45,910 bases of DNA from Myxococcota bacterium (GTDB lineage Bacteria > Myxococcota_A > UBA9160 > UBA4427): NCBI GenBank assembly GCA_029941885.1, contig JAPYTP010000023.1:1-45910 (forward strand), in the 5' to 3' direction. Shown in pieces: positions 15,841-24,676 of the stretch (position 1 is the first letter of the stretch; each line of letters begins with the position of its first letter). The notes below the pieces were generated by a model that was not told the DNA's origin, ran no database searches, and saw only the letters and a program-made list of their open reading frames with translations. The position numbers were made by a program, and so were the translations under genes.

Positions 15841-17184
15841 ATGTCTACCTCCCAGATGAGCGCCGCGGAAATGCGGCAAATTCTCGCAAGCCGGAAGATC
15901 GAGCGCGTCGTCGTGCTCGGGGCAAACGGCACCATGGGGTTTGGGAGCGCCGCGCTCTTTACGACCGCCGTGCCCGAAGTGACCTTCCTGGCCCGATCGA
16001 AGGACAAGGCCGAGGAGGGACTCGCCGCCGCGATCAAGCAGGTCCGTTCGCCTACCGTGGCGACGCACTCGAAGACGGGGGACTACGACAATGATCTCGC
16101 AGCGGCAGTGGCCGATGCGGATCTGATCTTCGAGGCGCTGACCGAAGATTTCGATCTCAAGAAGAATATCTTCGACAAGATCGAGGCCGCACGGCGGGAC
16201 GATTCGATCATCGCGACCGTGACGTCGGGTCTCTCCATCAATCAGCTCTGCGAGGGTCGAAGCGACTCGTTCCGAAGGAACTTTCTCGGACTTCATTTCT
16301 TCAATCCCCCGAACGTGATCGTCGGCACCGAGCTGATCGCCGGCGACGATACGGATCCAGCGGTGGTCGACTTCGTCGACGCCTTCTCGCAGGTCCGGCT
16401 CGGACGTGAGATGGTTCGCACGTCCGATACGCCGGCCTTCGCGGGCAACCGCGTTGGCTTCAAGGTCATGAACGAGGTCGCTCAATTGGCCGGTGAGATT
16501 GGCGTCCTGCTGACGGATAAGCTGATCGGACCCTACACCGGACGAGCGATGACGCCGCTTGCCACCGTCGACCTCGTCGGCTGGGATATCCATCGTGCCA
16601 TCGTGGACAACGTCTACGAGAACACGAACGACGAGGCCCACGAGACGAACAAGCTACCGGACTATATGGCCAAGCTCATGGACAAGGGCGTGCTCGGTAA
16701 CAAGACGGGGGGCGGCTTCTTCAAGAAGGACGGGAAGACCCGCCTCGTGCTCGACCCCGCCAGCGGCGAGTACACACCCGAGGTCGATCTCTCACTTCCC
16801 GATCTCGGCTACATCGACGAGGTGGCCGCACTTCATCGAGATGGTCGCTATAAGGAAGGCATGCGGGTCTTCCTGAACGCCGAGGGCGAGTATGCCAAGA
16901 TCGCTCGTGGCGTGATCGCAGGCTACATCGCCTATGCGTTCAATCGCGTCGGAGAGGTGACGGAAAGCATCGACGGCATCGATCGGATCATGGGTATGGG
17001 CTTCAACGCCGCACCGCCCTCGGTCCTCGTCGATGCCATCGGCGCAAACGGTGTGGTCGACATGATCGGCGAGGCTGGGCTCGTTGTTCCGACCGCACTG
17101 GCGGATGCCGCAAAGACCGGGAAGCCGGAGCGATTCTTCAACCACGCGCGAATCAACATCGGACGATTCTTCGTCGCCGAGTGA
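15841..17184 (+). CDS. 3-hydroxyacyl-CoA dehydrogenase family protein
   Basis: A 447-residue NAD-dependent beta-oxidation enzyme. It has an N-terminal Rossmann domain with VVLGANGTMG (about 24-33), where the usual GxGxMG reads GANGTMG, then the family motif LHFFNPP near residue 150, a first C-terminal helical domain (DTPAFAGNRVGFKVMNE) and a second, duplicated one (YAFNRVGEVTESIDGIDRIM), as in the dehydrogenase half of FadB but without the hydratase half. The residues after HFFNP differ from the usual VxxMxLVE. I chose the ATG at 15841, with GAAGAGAAG upstream; an in-frame start at 15793 adds a basic stretch within the hairpin region. The thiolase gene follows 108 bases later on the same strand, giving the last two steps of beta-oxidation. 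Confidence 0.93.
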   Translation: MSTSQMSAAEMRQILASRKIERVVVLGANGTMGFGSAALFTTAVPEVTFLARSKDKAEEGLAAAIKQVRSPTVATHSKTGDYDNDLAAAVADADLIFEALTEDFDLKKNIFDKIEAARRDDSIIATVTSGLSINQLCEGRSDSFRRNFLGLHFFNPPNVIVGTELIAGDDTDPAVVDFVDAFSQVRLGREMVRTSDTPAFAGNRVGFKVMNEVAQLAGEIGVLLTDKLIGPYTGRAMTPLATVDLVGWDIHRAIVDNVYENTNDEAHETNKLPDYMAKLMDKGVLGNKTGGGFFKKDGKTRLVLDPASGEYTPEVDLSLPDLGYIDEVAALHRDGRYKEGMRVFLNAEGEYAKIARGVIAGYIAYAFNRVGEVTESIDGIDRIMGMGFNAAPPSVLVDAIGANGVVDMIGEAGLVVPTALADAAKTGKPERFFNHARINIGRFFVAE

Positions 17185-17252
17185 ATCGTCTCGAGGCGGC
17201 GTGCATCCTATGACACATCGCCTGGTCGCCAACGGATGAATTAGACAGCTCG

Positions 17253-17284
17253 GGGCGCACGCGCCCAGCGAGCGTTGCTGGAGG
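17253..17284 (+). promoter_or_regulatory. Tandem hairpins touching the thiolase ribosome-binding site
   Basis: GGGCG-CACG-CGCCC (17253-17266) is followed by CCAGC (17265-17269) pairing with GCTGG (17277-17281). The second stem overlaps the first two bases of the Shine-Dalgarno GGAGG (17280-17284), eight bases before the ATG at 17293. The two stems share bases 17265-17266, so they are alternatives. It could modulate initiation of the thiolase, or be chance. Confidence 0.3.
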
Positions 17285-17292
17285 AAACGAAC

Positions 17293-18531
17293 ATGGCAGC
17301 TGGATCCGAAGTGTACATTCTGGGTGGGTACCAGACCGATTTCGCGCGCAACTGGACGAAGGAGAACAAGCACTTCTCGGCGTTGATGCGCGAGAGCGTA
17401 CGCGGTGCCCTCGAAGCGACGCAGATTGCGCCGGAGGAAGTCGAGAGTGCTCACGTCGGCAACTTTGCGGCTGAGCTCTACTGCATGCAGGGGCATCTCG
17501 GCGCGTTCTTCACGGAAGTCGATCCCGCCTTCAGCGGTCTGCCCACAGCTCGCCACGAGGCCGCCTGCGCTTCGGGCTCCATCGCGCTGCTCGCGGCTTC
17601 CGCCGAGATCGAAGCGGGTCGCTACGACTTGCAGGCGGTCGTCGGGATCGAGCAGATGAAGACGGTGGATGCGGGCAAGGGCGGGACGTACCTCGGAACG
17701 GCCGCATGGTTCGAGGAAGAAGCGGAGGGGATCGAAGCTCCGTTTCCGAAGCTCTTCGGCAAGCTCGGCGACGAATACGACAAGCGCTACGGACTGAAGG
17801 ACGAGCATCTCGCAGAGATCTCCACGATCAACTACGCGAACGCCAAGTTGAACCCGAATGCCCAGACGCGGACCTGGTACATGAACAAGGAGCACGCGCT
17901 CTGCCGCACGGATGACAATCCGGCGATCGGCGGCCGCATCCGAATCGCGGACTGCTCTCAGGTCACGGACGGCGCCGTCACGCTCTTCCTCGCTTCCCGC
18001 GACTATGCCGAGAAGTGGGCCAAGGGGACGGGACAAAAGCTGTCCGAGATCCCGCGCATCAAGGGTTGGGGACATAACACCGCGCGCCTCAAGTTCGCGG
18101 ACAAGATCGCGGAAAGCGCGAATGACCAGTACGTGCTTCCGCATGTGCGGAGCACGATCACGAGCGCGATGAAGCGGGCCGGCATCGAAGGCGTCGACGG
18201 AATCGACGGGATCGAGACTCACGACTGCTTCACGACCTCCGAGTACATGGCGATCGACCATTTCGGAATCACCGCTCCGGGCGAGTCCTGGAAAGCCGTC
18301 GAAGAGGGCTGGCTCGAAATCGACGGCAAGCACCCGATCAACCCGAGCGGCGGTCTGATCGGCGCGGGTCATCCGGTCGGTGCCACGGGCTGTCGACAGG
18401 TTCTCGACGCCTACCTCCAGGTCACCGACCAAGCCGGCGGCTATCAGGTCGAGGGAGCGAAGAATTTCCAGACCCTGAACATCGGCGGCTCCGGCACGAC
18501 CAGCGTCTCGTTCGTGGTCGGCGTCGACTGA
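17293..18531 (+). CDS. Thiolase / acetyl-CoA acetyltransferase family protein
   Basis: A 412-residue thiolase-fold enzyme. The nucleophilic cysteine is C92 in [10 protein letters not shown], an [11 protein letters not shown] segment matches the SCP2-thiolase HDCF motif, the histidine lies in [10 protein letters not shown] near residue 360, and the C-terminus has [16 protein letters not shown] in place of the second-cysteine loop. It should cleave 3-oxoacyl-CoA with CoA, or do the reverse condensation. The ATG has GGAGG eight bases upstream. It pairs with the 3-hydroxyacyl-CoA dehydrogenase before it and differs in detail from the thiolase at 5541. It ends 16 bases from the convergent MscS gene. 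I see no DUF35 partner next to this one. Confidence 0.93.
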   Translation: MAAGSEVYILGGYQTDFARNWTKENKHFSALMRESVRGALEATQIAPEEVESAHVGNFAAELYCMQGHLGAFFTEVDPAFSGLPTARHEAACASGSIALLAASAEIEAGRYDLQAVVGIEQMKTVDAGKGGTYLGTAAWFEEEAEGIEAPFPKLFGKLGDEYDKRYGLKDEHLAEISTINYANAKLNPNAQTRTWYMNKEHALCRTDDNPAIGGRIRIADCSQVTDGAVTLFLASRDYAEKWAKGTGQKLSEIPRIKGWGHNTARLKFADKIAESANDQYVLPHVRSTITSAMKRAGIEGVDGIDGIETHDCFTTSEYMAIDHFGITAPGESWKAVEEGWLEIDGKHPINPSGGLIGAGHPVGATGCRQVLDAYLQVTDQAGGYQVEGAKNFQTLNIGGSGTTSVSFVVGVD

Positions 18532-18547
18532 ACCTCGTCCCGCCCGA

Positions 18548-19720
18548 TCAACTCGTCTCCGTGACCACCGTATCCTCCGAGGGCATCGACTTGATGTAGA
18601 CGTCGTGCTTCGAGTACGGGATCTCGATGCCTTCGCGCATGAAGGTTCGGTAGACCTCCATCAGGATCTCGTGGGTGATTCGGCCGCGATGTTCCGGATG
18701 CTCGATCCAGGTGAGCAAGTCGAAGTCGAGGCTCGAGGCGCCAAAATTCCTCAATCGCACTCGAACTTCCGGATCGGAGCAGGTTTCGGGGTGCGCCTCC
18801 CCGACGCTGCATAATACCCTGCTGACAAGATCGACATCCGAGCCGTAGGCGACTCCGACGGGGATGCGGATCCGGATCTTGAGGTCCGGTCCGCCGCTTT
18901 CGTTGACGATCTTTGCGTTTGCGATGACACCATTGGGAATCGTGATCTCGACGTCAGCGCGGGTGAGGAGCCGGGTACTCCGGAGTCCGATCGCCGAGAC
19001 CTTGCCACGCTCGCCGCTGTCGAGATTGATGTAGTCGCCGATCTTGTAGGGCGCATCGGCGACGATGAAGAACCCGGAGAAGAGGTTGGCCAGGGTGTCC
19101 TTGGCCGCGAATCCGACGGCGATGCCGACGATTCCCGCGGAGGCCAGCCAGCCGATCGGATTGATGCCCCAGACGAGCAGGAGGACATAGCTGCCGAGCA
19201 GAATCGTGAGCAGCTTGAGCGAGAGATCGAAGAGGGGAATCGTGCGCGGTTCGACCAGCGTGAATCGCTGGTTGCGCTCGAGGCCGCAGAGAAGCTCGGT
19301 CGAGATCCGCAGGGCTGCACGCATCCAGCTCGCGATCATCACCGAGAGCAGCAGGTTGACGATCACCGCGGTTCCGACCGGCAACCCGGCCGAGCGCACG
19401 GCGAGGGCGAGCCCCAGAAAGAATACGGTTGTGAAGACAGGCTTTCGCAGGTCGTTCAAGATGCGATCGTCCGCCAGGGTTCGAGTCAGTCCGGTCAGCC
19501 CTTTCAGGCTTCGAAAGACGACGACCCGGATGATCAGGGCGAGTACGAAAAACGTTAGCGCCAGGATCAAGGCGCCCAGCAGCGGGAATTCTGCGATCGC
19601 TTCCCAGAAGGGGAGCACCGGGTCTGGGAGCCAAGCGGCAATCGTCGGGAGGCTGTCGGACAGCGTATTGCGGATCATGTCGGGCGTTTCGGTTCCAGCT
19701 ACAGAATCATCGGGGGTCAC
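18548..19720 (-). CDS. MscS-family mechanosensitive ion channel
   Basis: A membrane protein of about 390 residues that opens under membrane tension to release solutes in hypoosmotic shock. Hydrophobic helices are visible around 45-70, 93-112, 113-135 and 165-187, followed by the pore helix with WLASAGIVGIAVGFAAKDTLANLFSG and the MscS beta domain (YKIGDYINL, GKVSAIGLRSTRL, ITIPNGVIANAKIVN). The cytoplasmic alpha/beta part follows and ends in SKHDVYI. The start is taken as GTG 19718-19720 with GGAG six bases upstream; an ATG 14 codons later (19678) is the alternative. It stands between unrelated genes and shows no link to acyl-CoA metabolism. Confidence 0.93.
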   Translation of the reverse strand: MTPDDSVAGTETPDMIRNTLSDSLPTIAAWLPDPVLPFWEAIAEFPLLGALILALTFFVLALIIRVVVFRSLKGLTGLTRTLADDRILNDLRKPVFTTVFFLGLALAVRSAGLPVGTAVIVNLLLSVMIASWMRAALRISTELLCGLERNQRFTLVEPRTIPLFDLSLKLLTILLGSYVLLLVWGINPIGWLASAGIVGIAVGFAAKDTLANLFSGFFIVADAPYKIGDYINLDSGERGKVSAIGLRSTRLLTRADVEITIPNGVIANAKIVNESGGPDLKIRIRIPVGVAYGSDVDLVSRVLCSVGEAHPETCSDPEVRVRLRNFGASSLDFDLLTWIEHPEHRGRITHEILMEVYRTFMREGIEIPYSKHDVYIKSMPSEDTVVTETS

Positions 19721-19810
19721 GCGGGGCTCCGGCTTGGGCCGCGTCCGAGCAGCGGCGACCCTCTAACAACGCCGCGCTCGCCCGCGGTCGACTGTGAGTT
19801 CGAAGAGACA

Positions 19811-21124
19811 TCAACGATGGGACCGAAGTTGCAAGTGACGGCGTCGGTCGCGGCGCACCCGTTCTCGCTCTTCCTCGCTGACCATACTGAATCCGGGGAT
19901 CGCCTCTCGCAGGTCGCTCGAGTCGATCCGCCTTGCGGAGGGGAACTGGTCTTCCGCCAATTCGCCGAGCACACCGTCCCATCGAATGAGGAACGTTCCC
20001 CGGGACAACCCCCCCGCATCCAACCAGTTCGCGTAGCCGGGATCCTCTCGGCTGATCACGTAGTAGTAGGAGCCGTCGGGGGCCTCCACCGATTGGGTCG
20101 CCGTCAGACTCGAAACCTGGTTCCCGTGTTCGAGTGAGGCAAACCACATATCGGTCAACTGCACCGCTTGGTATTGAGCCGCGGTCGAAGGCAGTTCGAG
20201 AAGCATCGCCTCCCCTGGCGCCAGCTCGAAATAGCCGCCGCTCATCCAACGGCCCTTCGCCCCTCCGAGCGCATAGGTGTCGTAGGGGGGAGCCACGGTG
20301 TTGGGTTTCCCCGCTTCGACGTAGCGCCGTACGACGAACGCCGGCCAGGTCCGTGCGGTCGTGCCGAACATGACGGCGGCGGCGCGGATCCGATCGGCGA
20401 GTTCGGTCGCGGACTCCGGTGGCCGGCGCTTTCCCTCGTAGCCCACGCGGTCGATGTGGATGTCACCGGTTTGTTCGTCGCTCCAGTCGCTGTAGATATG
20501 TCGCGCGAACAGCGTCGTCCCCTCGACGGGATTGCGGAGCCAGTTGCCCTCCCGCTGATCCGCTGAGACCCAGACCTCGAAGGAGCCATCTTCATCGATT
20601 GCCACGTCCTCGAAGGCGAGATAGCCCGCCGACGTTCCCGAACCGTCCCATGGACGCCCCGCGTAGATCTGGAACTCGACGCGCGTCGCGGATCCGAGTT
20701 CTCCCCAGAGACGATAGGTCTCACCGCCGCGGATCGGCGTGAAGGCATAGCGCTGATCGGGATTGTCGCCGCCCTCCCGAAGCCACCAGTCGAGGATCCT
20801 GAAATACGGATAGTCGGCGTCCTGGAGGATCTCGGCTTCCAACCCCTTGGCGACCGAACGCAGGATATGGCGATAGGCACCGACCCGTTCCGCCTCGTCG
20901 CCGAACGCAGGCGAGATTCGAATATCCGTTTCCACCGCGCGAAGGGTCGACACGAGCTCGTCGAAGGCCCGGGAGAGCTCGTTCTCGGGTTGGGAGGGGT
21001 CATTCGTCATGGGGGTCTCCTTGTGTGCGCAGCCGAGACCGAGGATCAGCACGAGGACGAGCGCATGAATGAGTGTGAGGATCCCGGGTCCGGGTGCGGC
21101 GCGGTCAGACTTTGGGTCGTTCAA
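19811..21124 (-). CDS. DUF1214-domain lipoprotein (TTG start)
   Basis: A 437-residue protein whose C-terminus carries the DUF1214 pattern (YYYVISREDPGYANWLDAGG, then GTFLIRWDG). The N-terminus from the TTG at 21122-21124 is a short polar stretch, a hydrophobic segment ILTLIHALVLVLILGLG and Cys32, giving a lipobox-like LGLGC. So it is probably an envelope lipoprotein. The TTG overlaps the TGA of the GST gene upstream (TTGA, bases 21124-21121), and GGAGG sits six bases before it inside the GST's last codons, which suggests translational coupling. The first internal ATG would remove the signal sequence. DUF1214 proteins have no firm function; many occur beside catabolic genes. Confidence 0.85.
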   Translation of the reverse strand: MNDPKSDRAAPGPGILTLIHALVLVLILGLGCAHKETPMTNDPSQPENELSRAFDELVSTLRAVETDIRISPAFGDEAERVGAYRHILRSVAKGLEAEILQDADYPYFRILDWWLREGGDNPDQRYAFTPIRGGETYRLWGELGSATRVEFQIYAGRPWDGSGTSAGYLAFEDVAIDEDGSFEVWVSADQREGNWLRNPVEGTTLFARHIYSDWSDEQTGDIHIDRVGYEGKRRPPESATELADRIRAAAVMFGTTARTWPAFVVRRYVEAGKPNTVAPPYDTYALGGAKGRWMSGGYFELAPGEAMLLELPSTAAQYQAVQLTDMWFASLEHGNQVSSLTATQSVEAPDGSYYYVISREDPGYANWLDAGGLSRGTFLIRWDGVLGELAEDQFPSARRIDSSDLREAIPGFSMVSEEERERVRRDRRRHLQLRSHR

Positions 21125-21816
21125 GAGGGGCCTCCAACACCGAGTGCGGCCAGCGCCTCGGGCGGGAAATTCGTCTTCATCGCAAGCGTATACGCGGGGC
21201 GCGCGGAGACCAGTCCGAAATAGCCCCCGAGTGCGGCGGGCAGCTCGATCTTGCAGACCATCACCGCCCAGTCGAGGCAGGTCTTCAGGAGCAGATCCGC
21301 GACCGAGAACTCGTCGCCCTGCAGATAGGAACGGCCATCGGAGAGACGTCGTTCCATTTCCGCAGCCGATCGGAGGAAATACTCGCGCGCCGCCTCGACG
21401 GCGACCCGCGAGGCTCCATAGATCTCGGGAAGTCCCTCGTGTCGCCGGATGGTGTAGAGGATCGCATCCATCTCCGTCATCGCGAACCAACAGAGTTCGT
21501 CGTGTTGCGCGCGCTCGGGAGTACCGGGTTCCGGCGCGAAGACGCCGCGATCGCGAAACCGATCGGCGAGATAGAGCACGATGGCCGCGCTCTCACCGAT
21601 CATGACGTCACCGTCTTCGAGGAGTGGAATCTTGCCCCGCCCGGAGAGTGCCTGAAACTCGGGGGTCTGCATGCTTGCGGTTCGCGTCAGGATGGGCCTC
21701 AGCTCGAAGGCGACATCGAGTTCGTGAAGGAGCCAGATGGGACGGAGGGTGCGCCCGGTTCCCACGCCCCAGAGTCGAGGCGGGTCGCCGGGGGCAGTCG
21801 AGGGCGTCGGGGTCAA
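21121..21816 (-). CDS. Glutathione S-transferase family protein (TTG start)
   Basis: A 231-residue GST-fold protein. The N-terminal thioredoxin-like domain shows RLWGVGTGRTLRPIWLLHEL, GKIPLLEDGD and GESAAIVLYLADRF (the cis-proline and the SxAI glutathione-binding loop). The C-terminal helical domain includes YLQGDEFSVADLLL, the conserved N-capping box with Asp. It starts with TTG, GGAG lying eight bases upstream; the first ATG is at residue 49, inside the domain. It is 28 bases downstream of the CehA/McbA-type gene and overlaps the DUF1214 gene by four bases, so the three form an operon. GSTs in such clusters may detoxify electrophiles or assist in ether or dehalogenation chemistry. The substrate is unknown. 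Confidence 0.9.
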   Translation of the reverse strand: MTPTPSTAPGDPPRLWGVGTGRTLRPIWLLHELDVAFELRPILTRTASMQTPEFQALSGRGKIPLLEDGDVMIGESAAIVLYLADRFRDRGVFAPEPGTPERAQHDELCWFAMTEMDAILYTIRRHEGLPEIYGASRVAVEAAREYFLRSAAEMERRLSDGRSYLQGDEFSVADLLLKTCLDWAVMVCKIELPAALGGYFGLVSARPAYTLAMKTNFPPEALAALGVGGPS

Positions 21817-21844
21817 GCAGCGGGCTCCGTTTCAGCCGATGCGA

Positions 21845-24550
21845 TCAGTCTGGTTGGTCGGGATTCGAAAGCGTAGCGGGAAGATCGTGCGGAAGGCCCG
21901 GCGCGTCAAAGCGCCCGTTTCGATCGGCGTCGACGAAGATCGGGTTCGTGAATGCAAAGGGGGTGAATTTCGGGAGCGCCTCGGCGTAGAGACCCGCAGC
22001 TGGGCCTTCGACTTCGACCGTCACGAAGGCATCCTGCGCGAAGGCCAGCGGGAGTGCCGCCGACTCGCCGGCGCGGATTGGAGCTCGATGAACGAGTTCT
22101 CCGTTCACATACGCTCGCCATTCCGCGATCGGGACCCAGGGCGCGGCGGCGACATCGAGATGGAGGGTGCCGCTGGCGCCGGCATGAAGCGCGCCTAGGG
22201 GGGTCCCGTCGAGGTCGACGCGAAGGAGCGGCCCGGTCGTTCCCCAGGCCTGCCCGTTGCGGAGAGATTGCATCAGTTCGCCTTCGTGAAAGCTCTCGAG
22301 CCTGTCGTCCGCGACTGCGACGTAGGTTCGCGGGAGCCCGACGATCACGCCCAGACGATGGGAGTCGCTGTTGGCGGTTCCGACGATCCGCTCTCCCTGG
22401 AGCATCAGGGAGAGCCAGTCGGCGCGGACGCGGCGATAGCGCAGCATGCTTTCCGCGTTCATGAGTTCGACGCCCTCGTAGTCGAGATCGCGTCCGCCGT
22501 GCGTGGGGCTCCTCTCGATGAGGGCCGTATTCGGAAACCGGTCAAGCGGCAGTGTGGGATCGAAGGGCTCGCCGACGACGCCCAGGTGGTCGAAATAGAG
22601 ATCGCCCTCCGCGAGATTTTCTCCCGCGCGTGGGTGATTCATCTGAACGAAGGGAGCGGGGGAAAGCTTCGCCATATCGGCGAGCGCGTCACGCAGCCGC
22701 CGACCCTCGAGCGTGGGAGCGCCCCGGCGATAGGCGCCCGGAACGGGTTCGACCGGGAAGGCGTTGAGGTGGCCCGTCGCGTGGGGCGAGTCTCCCCCTT
22801 CATAGGAGCTCGTGACCTCGACGCCCGTGATCGAAACGAGCTGGTGATCGAGACCGCTGGCGGCGATCGCGGGCCGTGGGTCGAAGATCCGATCGTGCTC
22901 GGTGGCGACCAGGAGTTCGGCGCCACTCGCAGCGAAGGCGACGATCTGCGCGGATTGGGGAAGGCTTGAGTCGAAGCTCTCCCCGCTATGGACGTGGAAG
23001 TCGACGGAGAGCCAGCCCGGTGTCCTCTCGATCCGCAGGAGGGGTTCGATCGTGAGCTGCGTTTCCTTTCCCGCTCGGGCTTCGAGTGGGACTACGCGGG
23101 CCTCGTACTCAGGGCCGCGGACGGCGATCACCCGATATCGCCCCGGGCTGAGCGCGACGCGCTCGGGGTCGACCGGGCTGGCGGCGAGACTCAGGAAGGG
23201 TGCCTCGAGGCCGCTCGGAACCGCCTTGTCCCCCATTCTCTGGCCGAGCAGGTTCGCGCCGAAAACGCTGGGGCCGGAACCGTCCCGATTCATGAACGTG
23301 AGGCGGCCGATGAAATCTTTCGGAAGACGGACCCAGGCCGGCGGGCCCAGGCTGACCAGCGGGAGCTGATGGGAAGCGGGGTCATCGCTGATCTCGAAGT
23401 CGATCGACGTGTGACGACTCCCCGGTGCCAGCGCGCGTGCGCGGTAGCGGCCGATCGGGAGTCGCAGTCGAAACGTCCCGTCGTCGTCGGGGCGAATCTC
23501 GGTCATCGGGGCGCCGGAGGCGCGGTCGAAATGGATCCGTGCGTTCGGGTCGTCGACACGGCCTCGCACGAGTGGGGCGTCGGTCCAGATGGCGTCCGTG
23601 ATCGAGGCGACGTCCGCCCGGGCTCCGATGTGGATTCGATAGTCGTTCTCGAGCAGGGTCTCGCCGCTGACATCCATGAAGGGGATCTGCGCGAGTTGAA
23701 GCAGGCCGGGGGCCTCGTCGTTTTCGCCGAACCAGAGCGGGGATGTCATCGAATTGACGAACGTGAAGTGTTTTCCGCTCACACTGAACGACGCGAGGGC
23801 GGCGAGATCCTGGCCTTCCCTGACTCGCGAGGTCAGTCGCTCCATCCCGTAGCTGATCGGCGGCATCGCGTCGCCGCCGACGAGGATCGTGAGATCGGTC
23901 GCGATCAGCGCAGCAAGCAGCGAGGTGACGGAATTGCGATCGGTCTTCGGAAAGACGAAGCCGACGGATCGATCGAGGTCGCTACGTAGGAGTGAGAAGA
24001 CGGGCGTCTGGCCGCTCGGATGAAGCAGGATCTGGCCGATCGAAAAGAGGGAGTCCCCGTCTTCGACCCGTTTCGCTCGTACCGAGACATCGAGAGCGGT
24101 CGGTTGGTCCTCTCGCACGGAATAGGTCGTCACGAGTTCGATGCCGACGAAGTTCGCTCGGGTCCGCAGCCAGGCGCGACCCGTTTCGCCTCCGGCCTCG
24201 ATCTCCGTCACGGGGACGACGTGGCTCTGGGAGAGATTCAGCATCGGCTGCAGCACCGCCCATTGGTCGTCGTCCTCGCCGCAATGTCCGAGGTCGATCA
24301 GGACCCCACCACGCGGGGTGACCGCGCTCTCGTGATCGGGATCCGAGATCGCAGCGCAGAGGGTGCCGTTGCTGAGGAACCAGTCTCCAATCCCCGCGTC
24401 CGAGTCCGGCCCGCCGACATGATGAGTCGCGAAGTTGTCCGCCGTGATTCGCTCCGCGAGGAGTTCGGCTTGCGCTTGTGCGCTCAGAAACGCGGGGCCC
24501 AGCCCGAGCAGGAGAGACGCGATCCAGGTGGGGCGAGGTCGAGTGGACAA
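21845..24550 (-). CDS. Secreted CehA/McbA-type PHP-domain metallohydrolase (TTG start)
   Basis: About 901 residues from the TTG at 24548-24550, which has AGGAG seven bases upstream. The N-terminus is a signal peptide (RPRPTWIASLLLGLGPAF, cleavage likely after AQA near 28). A long beta-rich part follows, including a carboxypeptidase-regulatory-like segment (RLPIGRYRARALAPGSR). The C-terminal PHP domain has metal ligands in DFHVHSGESFD (about 517-527), ATEHDR (about 549-554), MNHPRAG (about 635-641) and ANSDSHR (about 725-731). CehA/McbA proteins include carbaryl hydrolases, but the family is broad and the substrate here is unknown. It is divergent from the TauD-type gene and leads the operon with GST and DUF1214. 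An in-frame upstream reading to 26143 has no family similarity and runs through other genes. Confidence 0.88.
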   Translation of the reverse strand: MSTRPRPTWIASLLLGLGPAFLSAQAQAELLAERITADNFATHHVGGPDSDAGIGDWFLSNGTLCAAISDPDHESAVTPRGGVLIDLGHCGEDDDQWAVLQPMLNLSQSHVVPVTEIEAGGETGRAWLRTRANFVGIELVTTYSVREDQPTALDVSVRAKRVEDGDSLFSIGQILLHPSGQTPVFSLLRSDLDRSVGFVFPKTDRNSVTSLLAALIATDLTILVGGDAMPPISYGMERLTSRVREGQDLAALASFSVSGKHFTFVNSMTSPLWFGENDEAPGLLQLAQIPFMDVSGETLLENDYRIHIGARADVASITDAIWTDAPLVRGRVDDPNARIHFDRASGAPMTEIRPDDDGTFRLRLPIGRYRARALAPGSRHTSIDFEISDDPASHQLPLVSLGPPAWVRLPKDFIGRLTFMNRDGSGPSVFGANLLGQRMGDKAVPSGLEAPFLSLAASPVDPERVALSPGRYRVIAVRGPEYEARVVPLEARAGKETQLTIEPLLRIERTPGWLSVDFHVHSGESFDSSLPQSAQIVAFAASGAELLVATEHDRIFDPRPAIAASGLDHQLVSITGVEVTSSYEGGDSPHATGHLNAFPVEPVPGAYRRGAPTLEGRRLRDALADMAKLSPAPFVQMNHPRAGENLAEGDLYFDHLGVVGEPFDPTLPLDRFPNTALIERSPTHGGRDLDYEGVELMNAESMLRYRRVRADWLSLMLQGERIVGTANSDSHRLGVIVGLPRTYVAVADDRLESFHEGELMQSLRNGQAWGTTGPLLRVDLDGTPLGALHAGASGTLHLDVAAAPWVPIAEWRAYVNGELVHRAPIRAGESAALPLAFAQDAFVTVEVEGPAAGLYAEALPKFTPFAFTNPIFVDADRNGRFDAPGLPHDLPATLSNPDQPD

Positions 24551-24676
24551 TCGGGCTCTCCTGTTGGCGAGGGGGACCAGAGCGGAACCGAGAAGGCGAT
24601 GCGTTGAGGATTCTAAGGATCTTTGCCAGCATTCGCAGTTGTCACGTTGTTTGGCCCGAATCGGGGGGGGATGACC

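Noticed and set aside
24664..24670. G-run before the dioxygenase start as a phase-variation tract
   Set aside because: Seven G bases outside the coding frame most likely act as the ribosome site; too short and no second frame to switch to.
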